Origin: Selenomonas sp.
GTDB taxonomy: Bacteria > Bacillota > Negativicutes > Selenomonadales > Selenomonadaceae
Assembly: GCF_022771645.1 (NCBI RefSeq)
Contig: NZ_JALFCU010000056.1
Location: forward strand, 1-17,634
Length of the DNA stretch: 17,634 nucleotides
Direction: 5' to 3'
The position numbers were made by a program, and so were the translations under genes. A model generated the notes under the pieces. It was not told the origin of the DNA. It worked only from the letters and a program-made list of their open reading frames with translations, and made no database searches. The stretch's first letter is position 1; every line of letters begins with the position of its first letter. This document shows, piece by piece, positions 13,940 through 17,634 of the stretch.

Positions 13940-14164
13940 TCAACCAACCTGTTCCACGGTGATGTGCGCCGCATCCGCCTTGCGCAGCGCGAGGTTGTAC
14001 GAACGGACGCGGATGGCGATCGGGTCGCCGAGCGGCGCCGAGCGCAGGACCTGGACTTTCGTGCCCGGGATGAGCCCCATCGTCATGAGGCGCTCCTTCA
14101 GCGCGGAGTCGCCGATCTCAGCGATCTTGAGCTCCATGCCCGTCTTGCCGTCTTTGAGTGTCAT
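13940..14164 (-). CDS. feoA: FeoA, SH3-like partner of FeoB
   Basis: A 74-residue cytoplasmic protein of the FeoA family, needed for FeoB activity. The family motif ERLMTMGLIPGTKVQVLRSAPLGDPIAIRV covers about 24-53; only its order is given here. The length is normal. AAGGAGG lies eleven bases before the ATG. It is the first gene of the feo operon, 96 bp ahead of feoB, and lies behind a promoter with Fur-box-like sequence. Confidence 0.97.
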   Translation of the reverse strand: MTLKDGKTGMELKIAEIGDSALKERLMTMGLIPGTKVQVLRSAPLGDPIAIRVRSYNLALRKADAAHITVEQVG

Positions 14165-14219
14165 GAAACATCATGCCTCCTTGATGAATGATGATAATGA
14201 TAGCTTTTCTACGCACATT

Positions 14220-14249
14220 ATGATAACTCATATCAATCGCAGTTGTCAA
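14220..14249 (-). promoter_or_regulatory. feo promoter with Fur-box candidate
   Basis: On the minus strand, a perfect TTGACA (14249-14244), an 18-bp spacer and TATCAT (14225-14220). The palindrome TGATA-TGAGT-TATCA (14235-14221) overlaps the -10 and matches 11 of the 14 defined positions of the 7-1-7 Fur consensus. A second AT-rich stretch, TGATGATAATGATAG at about 14189-14203, lies in the leader and resembles a further half-site. Repression by iron-loaded Fur is the natural reading. Confidence 0.65.
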
Positions 14250-14277
14250 CGGTTTTCATTTGCATTTTTCAAACAAT

Positions 14278-14317
14278 AAAAAGCGCCGCGAAGCAAGCGG
14301 AAACCTGCTTCGCGGCG
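14278..14317 (-). terminator. Intrinsic terminator after the permease remnants
   Basis: A 12-bp GC-rich stem, arms 14284-14295 and 14306-14317 with a 10-base loop, followed on the minus strand by CT4-type T run (14282-14278). It probably ended the original HlyD-permease operon. Confidence 0.9.
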
Positions 14318-14334
14318 ATCCCTCACAAACAAAA

Positions 14335-14764
14335 TCATCCAGCGGCTGCCCTGCGGCTCAGCCGCAGCCGGCGGTGATAGAGCACGCCACCGATGAGGAA
14401 AAAGCCGACGGCGAGCGCTGTGAGCTTTTCGATGCTGTCCCAGTAGTGCGGCGACGAGCCGATGAGGAAGAGCTCGCGCACCGTGTTCGAGAAATGCGTC
14501 AGCGGGAAGAACTGGCTGGCGAGCTGCATGCCCTCCCTGCGTCACGACGGCGACGACGAGGCCGTACGACAGCATGCCGAGCAGCCAATAGACGACCGTC
14601 TTCACGAACATGATCTGCCATGTCTTGTACGCACATTCTTCCTCTGGGTGCTCGACTTCATAGATCGGCAGGTACAGCATGCCGAACACGATGAGGTACG
14701 CGAGCGCCGCGCCGAACAGGAACGCCGGACGGCGCATGTCGTGCCGGATTTCCCCGAGCTCCCT
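14335..14764 (-). pseudogene. Remnant of a second ABC-2 (YhhJ-type) permease, internally deleted and frameshifted
   Basis: Three recognisable pieces follow each other on the minus strand. First is an N-terminus with its first membrane helix (RELGEIRHDMRRPAFLFGAA, then LAYLIVFGMLYLP). Next, in the same frame, is a later helix pair (TWQIMFVKTVVYWLLG, then MLSYGLVVAVV). Last, in a different frame, is the C-terminal end (LASQFFPLTHFSNTVRELFL through YHRRLRLS) with a stop at 14335. An intact relative has about 370 residues; here the periplasmic loop of about 130 residues and one or two central helices are missing. The frame breaks near 14535. A functional product is very unlikely. Confidence 0.75.
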
Positions 14765-14882
14765 TTTGAAGACGTCGCGGAGCGCATCGCCGACGTACGT
14801 CATCGGCAGCAGCTTGCCGAACGCGGCCGCGAAAGAGAGAGCGGAAGCTTTCCGAAAAAACTTCCCAGAATCGCTGCGCCAT
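14765..14882 (-). pseudogene. Remnant of a first ABC-2 permease after HlyD
   Basis: The ATG at 14882 overlaps the HlyD stop by one base, as an operon start would. It opens MAQRFWEVFSESFRSLF and then leaves frame. In the next frame AFGKLLPMTYVGDALRDVFK appears, which corresponds to the C-terminal PLTHF..VREL motif of ABC-2 permeases. It then runs straight into what looks like the N-terminus of a second permease. I read this as the two ends of a first permease gene joined by a large deletion. The border with the next remnant is inferred. Confidence 0.6.
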
Positions 14883-15880
14883 CACGCATCACCATCCAAG
14901 CGAAACCTCATGCCCGGCCGCAGCACCGGCGAATCGATCTGAATCTTCACGTTGAAGCTCACGATATCCGTCGCGTCGCCGCGCTCGCTCGTCGCACGCT
15001 GCGTCGCGAACTCTGCTTTCTTGCTGATGTCCGTAATCGTGCCCGTCACTTTCGTCTCTCCGTCACGGCCGACGAGCGTGACTTCCTGCCCGAGCGCAAA
15101 GCGCGCAAGCTGCGTCTCCGGCACCTTGATATCGACCCAGTTGTCCGTCGGATCCTGCACGGCGACGAGCGGCGTGCCGTTCGAGATCATCGAGCCTTCC
15201 TCGACGTATTTCTCCGTGATGACGCCGTCGAACGGCGCCTTGATTTCCGTCTCGTCGAGCGACACCTCGATCTGCTGCAGCGCAGCCTGCGCCTGTTCGA
15301 GCTTGCGCGCCGTCGCGGCTTCATTCGCCTGGTTGACGGCCGTCTGGCCGAGACTAGCCTTTGCCTGCGCGACGGCCGCGCCCGCCTGCTGGTACGTTGC
15401 CTGCGCGACTTCGTACTTCGTCGCGTACTGGCCAAACACTTGGCGCGACACCGCGCCCTGCTGGGCGAGTTCCGAGAAGCGCGCGTAGTCCGCCTCCGCG
15501 AGCGCGAGGTCGGAGCGCGCCTTGTTCTCCGCCGACTGCGCCTGCTCGAGCGCCGACGTTGTCGTGCCGGACTGCATCGTCGTCACAGCCGCCGCCTGCA
15601 CCTGCTGCGCCTGGATCGCTTCGATGTTCGCCGCATACTGCGCGCGCTGCGCTTCGAGGTCGCGCTTGTCGATGCGCGCGATGACCTGCCCGGCCTTCAC
15701 CTCGTCGCCCTCCTTGACGAGCAGTTCGACGACGCGGCCGGCGACCTTCGAGTTCACGTCGATCTCCTTCGCGTCCGCGCGCCCCCATTCCACGTTCTTG
15801 TCCGTCGATGCCGAGCCGCCGCAGCCGAAGCTCGTGAGCGCGAGCAACAGCGCCAGACAAGCTGCCAAAACTCTGTTCAT
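14882..15880 (-). CDS. HlyD/AcrA-like periplasmic adaptor lipoprotein of an efflux system
   Basis: A 332-residue membrane-fusion protein that would link an inner-membrane ABC pump to an outer-membrane channel. The signal peptide ends in LTSFGC with Cys20 as probable lipidation site. A biotinyl-lipoyl-like half follows (VAGRVVELLVKEGDEVKAGQ, about 46-65), then a long Ala/Gln-rich coiled coil (about 75-215), the second half-motif IKAPFDGVITEKYVEEG, and a beta-barrel domain. GGAGGGAG lies five bases before the ATG. The gene is intact, but its partner permeases downstream are broken. A palindrome resembling one in the tetR promoter lies just upstream. Confidence 0.93.
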   Translation of the reverse strand: MNRVLAACLALLLALTSFGCGGSASTDKNVEWGRADAKEIDVNSKVAGRVVELLVKEGDEVKAGQVIARIDKRDLEAQRAQYAANIEAIQAQQVQAAAVTTMQSGTTTSALEQAQSAENKARSDLALAEADYARFSELAQQGAVSRQVFGQYATKYEVAQATYQQAGAAVAQAKASLGQTAVNQANEAATARKLEQAQAALQQIEVSLDETEIKAPFDGVITEKYVEEGSMISNGTPLVAVQDPTDNWVDIKVPETQLARFALGQEVTLVGRDGETKVTGTITDISKKAEFATQRATSERGDATDIVSFNVKIQIDSPVLRPGMRFRLDGDA

Positions 15881-15894
15881 GAAATCTCCCTCCA

Positions 15895-15910
15895 TTTGAG
15901 TATGTTCAAA
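15895..15910. promoter_or_regulatory. Operator-like palindrome upstream of hlyD
   Basis: TTTGA-N6-TCAAA, 15 bp upstream of the HlyD start codon. On the minus strand it contains TTGAACAT, the same 8 bases found in the palindrome at the tetR start region, making both candidates for the TetR operator. Confidence 0.45.
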
Positions 15911-15914
15911 TTTT

Positions 15915-15950
15915 TGAGAAAAAATAAAAGGGACAGGCGCAAGGCCTGTC
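15915..15950 (-). terminator. Intrinsic terminator after tetR
   Basis: A 7-bp stem, GACAGGC at 15932-15938 and GCCTGTC at 15944-15950, directly after the tetR stop codon. On the minus strand it is followed by CCTTTTATTTTTT. It separates tetR from hlyD, though I see no strong separate promoter for hlyD. Confidence 0.75.
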
Positions 15951-16625
15951 TTACTCCCCGATGGGTCTGGTGGCGAGCTCGTTCGCGATTTCGAGCCAGA
16001 GCTTTTCGGTTTGCGCGATGCGCTCGATAATCGTCGCGATCTCCGCCTCCGGCACACGGAACAGCCGCAGGCCGAGCTCCAAGAGCGCCTTGCGGCTCTT
16101 CGTGCAGTCGCGCGGCGTCTCAAAATAGAGCTCCGAGATACACGCGTGCATCGCGCCTTTCAGCAGCAGCATGCGCTCGTAATATTCCGCCTCTGTCGCT
16201 TCATACGGCGTGCCGTCAAAGATATGATGCGCGAGGAATACGAACTGTTCGACCATGTGCTCGAACACGAGCTTCGACTCGTAGCCTTCCTTGTACACGT
16301 CGCGGATGATTGGCGCGACCTCCATCTCTTTGAGCTCGATCTCAAGGCTCGCGGCGAAATGATACGCCGGCGACTCGCCCGGACAATGCTCCTCTACCTT
16401 CGCGATGGCGTTCTGCACCATTTCGAGAATGAGCGACTGGAAGATGTCTTCCTTGTTCTTGAAGATGTAGTAGATGCTGCCGATGAGCACGCCGGATTCA
16501 TCGACGATCCTGCGGATCGTCGTGCGCTTGTAGCCGTGCTGCACGAGCAGATTCTTCGTGCAGTTCAGCACGCGCCGCCGGACGTCCTCGATGTGCTGCG
16601 ACGAAAAATCCGTCTTCTTTCGCAT
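15951..16625 (-). CDS. TetR family transcriptional regulator
   Basis: A 224-residue repressor. The N-terminal DNA-binding domain covers about 10-58 with TTIRRIVDESGVLIGSIYYIF (35-55) as helix-turn-helix. The C-terminal domain is all-helical and would bind the inducer. ATG 16625 has AAGGGGG nine bases upstream. It is directly upstream of the HlyD gene in the same direction, so control of that efflux operon and of itself is the likely job. Confidence 0.94.
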   Translation of the reverse strand: MRKKTDFSSQHIEDVRRRVLNCTKNLLVQHGYKRTTIRRIVDESGVLIGSIYYIFKNKEDIFQSLILEMVQNAIAKVEEHCPGESPAYHFAASLEIELKEMEVAPIIRDVYKEGYESKLVFEHMVEQFVFLAHHIFDGTPYEATEAEYYERMLLLKGAMHACISELYFETPRDCTKSRKALLELGLRLFRVPEAEIATIIERIAQTEKLWLEIANELATRPIGE

Positions 16626-16650
16626 GAGATGCTTCCCCCTTGTGTGTTTC

Positions 16651-16665
16651 TTTAACATGTTCAAC
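16651..16665. promoter_or_regulatory. Operator-like palindrome at the tetR transcription start
   Basis: TTTAACATGTTCAAC on the plus strand; its core AACATGTT is a perfect palindrome. It sits just downstream of the tetR -10 box, where a repressor would block transcription, and shares TTGAACAT with the site upstream of hlyD. Confidence 0.55.
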
Positions 16666-16668
16666 GAT

Positions 16669-16697
16669 ATTATAGCGCAAAAAAATTGGCACGTCAA
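16669..16697 (-). promoter_or_regulatory. tetR promoter
   Basis: On the minus strand, TTGACG (16697-16692), 17 bp, and a perfect TATAAT (16674-16669). The -35 box overlaps the stop codon of the upstream ATPase gene. The transcription start would be near 16662. Confidence 0.75.
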
Positions 16698-17482
16698 CGA
16701 CGACGTACCAATTCGATGGGCGAGAGCACGGTCACGCCCTGGCTGTTCGTGAAAAAATCGGCGCGCACGCCGTAAACGTCTGCGACCGTTTGGACCGTCA
16801 TGAGGTCCTGCGGGCTGCCCTGCCCGTAGATGCCGTGGTCTTTGATGACGACAATCTCGTCGGCGTACTGCAGCGCGTGGTTGATGTCGTGCAGCACCAT
16901 GATGATGGTCATGCCGTAGCGCCGGTTGATCTCCGTGATGATGTTCATGACCTCGAGCTGGTGCGCGATGTCGAGGTACGTCGTCGGCTCGTCGAGCAGC
17001 AGGATTTCCGGCTGCTGCGCGAGCGCCATGGCGAGGAACGCGCGCTGGCGCTCGCCGCCCGAGAGCGTCATGACCTGCTGCTCGCAAAGCGGCGCGAGAT
17101 GCGTCGCGTCAATGGCCCAGGCGACGGCCTCGCGGTCGGCCTTTGCATCCTCCGCGCCGAGGAGGCCGCGATACGGGAAGCGCCCGTAGTCGACGAGCTG
17201 CTCGACCGTCGTGTCGGGCGGCGCCGTCATGCCCTGCGGCAAGATGGCGAGTTTCCGCGCGATGCGTTTGCGCTTCATCGTGCGCACGTCCTCGCCATCG
17301 AGCAAGACCTGCCCCGCGCTCGGCTTCATCGAGCCCGAGATCGTTTTGAGCAGTGTCGACTTGCCTGCGCCGTTCGGCCCGATGATGGCCGTGCGCTTGC
17401 CTTCGGGGAACGTGAGGCTGACGTCTTGCAAGATGATTTTTTTTTCGATGGCGACCGTGATGTCTTTGACCGAGAGCTCCAT
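16694..17482 (-). CDS. Iron-siderophore/heme ABC transporter ATPase (FecE/FhuC family)
   Basis: A 262-residue ATPase for import of a ferric chelate, heme or cobalamin. It has Walker A GPNGAGKS at 35-42, signature LSGGE at 140-144, Walker B ILLLDEP at 160-166 followed by TTYLDIAHQ, a family hallmark, and switch His198. AAGGGAG lies nine bases before the ATG. It begins 3 bp after the stop of the FecCD-type permease gene. The substrate cannot be told without the binding-protein gene, which is outside the window. Confidence 0.94.
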   Translation of the reverse strand: MELSVKDITVAIEKKIILQDVSLTFPEGKRTAIIGPNGAGKSTLLKTISGSMKPSAGQVLLDGEDVRTMKRKRIARKLAILPQGMTAPPDTTVEQLVDYGRFPYRGLLGAEDAKADREAVAWAIDATHLAPLCEQQVMTLSGGERQRAFLAMALAQQPEILLLDEPTTYLDIAHQLEVMNIITEINRRYGMTIIMVLHDINHALQYADEIVVIKDHGIYGQGSPQDLMTVQTVADVYGVRADFFTNSQGVTVLSPIELVRRR

Positions 17483-17485
17483 CTG

Positions 17486-17634
17486 TCACAGCTCCCTTCT
17501 GAGCAAGAACAGGAAGAACGGTGCGCCGAGCACGGCCATGAGGATGCCGACGGGGAGCTCGACGGGCGCGAACGCGATGCGCGATACCGTGTCGCTCGCC
17601 GTCAGCACGGCCGCGCCGAGGAGCGCCGCGCCCG
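17486..17634 (-). CDS. FecCD-family iron ABC transporter permease, C-terminus only
   Basis: The last 48 residues of a permease, cut by the window edge. They include VSRIAFAPVELPVGILMAVL followed by GAPFFLFLLRREL, the typical C-terminal end of FecCD/BtuC-family permeases (PVG..TA..GAPFFL.LL). It is followed after 3 bp by the ATPase gene, so the two are in one operon. Confidence 0.92.
   Translation of the reverse strand, partial: GAALLGAAVLTASDTVSRIAFAPVELPVGILMAVLGAPFFLFLLRREL

Noticed and set aside
14462..16030. 522-residue plus-strand frame
   Set aside because: Antisense to HlyD and tetR, Arg-rich composition, no family features.
1..17634. CRISPR array, prophage or integron
   Set aside because: No regularly spaced direct repeats, integrase, phage genes or attachment-site duplications were seen, including next to the tRNA.

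Overview
The window looks like chromosome from a GC-rich, diderm member of the Firmicutes. A Negativicutes/Selenomonadaceae-type organism is my best inference, not a proven assignment. Most genes have AGGAGG-type ribosome binding sites and several start at TTG. Intrinsic terminators with T runs are abundant. These occur together with outer-envelope or periplasm-associated genes (a phosphoethanolamine-transferase-like enzyme, an HlyD adaptor lipoprotein) and anaerobe genes (rubredoxin, flavodiiron protein, FeoAB). No mobile element, CRISPR array or prophage is visible.

Layout, left to right. A truncated LicD-family gene (minus) is followed by about 365 bp without a gene that holds a long imperfect hairpin, a perfect DnaA-box 9-mer and a C8 tract. 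Next are an Rpn-family PD-(D/E)XK nuclease gene (plus) with its own promoter and a bidirectional terminator, and a membrane-anchored sulfatase-fold phosphoethanolamine transferase (minus). A flavodiiron protein and rubredoxin pair (minus) forms an oxygen/NO detoxification module. Divergent from it is an unrecognised helical, TPR-like protein (plus), followed by an Lrp/AsnC regulator overlapping a class I aminotransferase by one base. A small ComFB-type protein (minus) and tRNA-Arg(CCG) (plus) have back-to-back promoters.

From 8.1 to 17.6 kb nearly everything is on the minus strand and concerns metal transport or export. Read in the direction of transcription, it starts with a FecCD permease tail and its ATPase, then a TetR regulator and an HlyD adaptor lipoprotein. 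Downstream of HlyD, where two permeases would be expected, only about 550 bp of scrambled ABC-2 permease pieces remain. Then come feoA, feoB and a FeoB-associated Cys-rich peptide behind a promoter with a good Fur-box candidate. Last is an apparent operon of an ABC-2 exporter ATPase and permease, a ZnuC-type ATPase with an extra Cys-rich N-terminus, a ZnuB-type permease and a small two-helix membrane protein. No solute-binding protein gene is present for the Zn/Mn importer.

The items most worth follow-up are the collapsed permease pair beside an intact HlyD, the matching TetR operator candidates, the Cys-rich extension of ZnuC in an operon with an exporter and a small membrane protein, the promoter embedded in the feo terminator, and the hairpin/G-tract region upstream of licD. 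No complete, clearly undescribed system was found.
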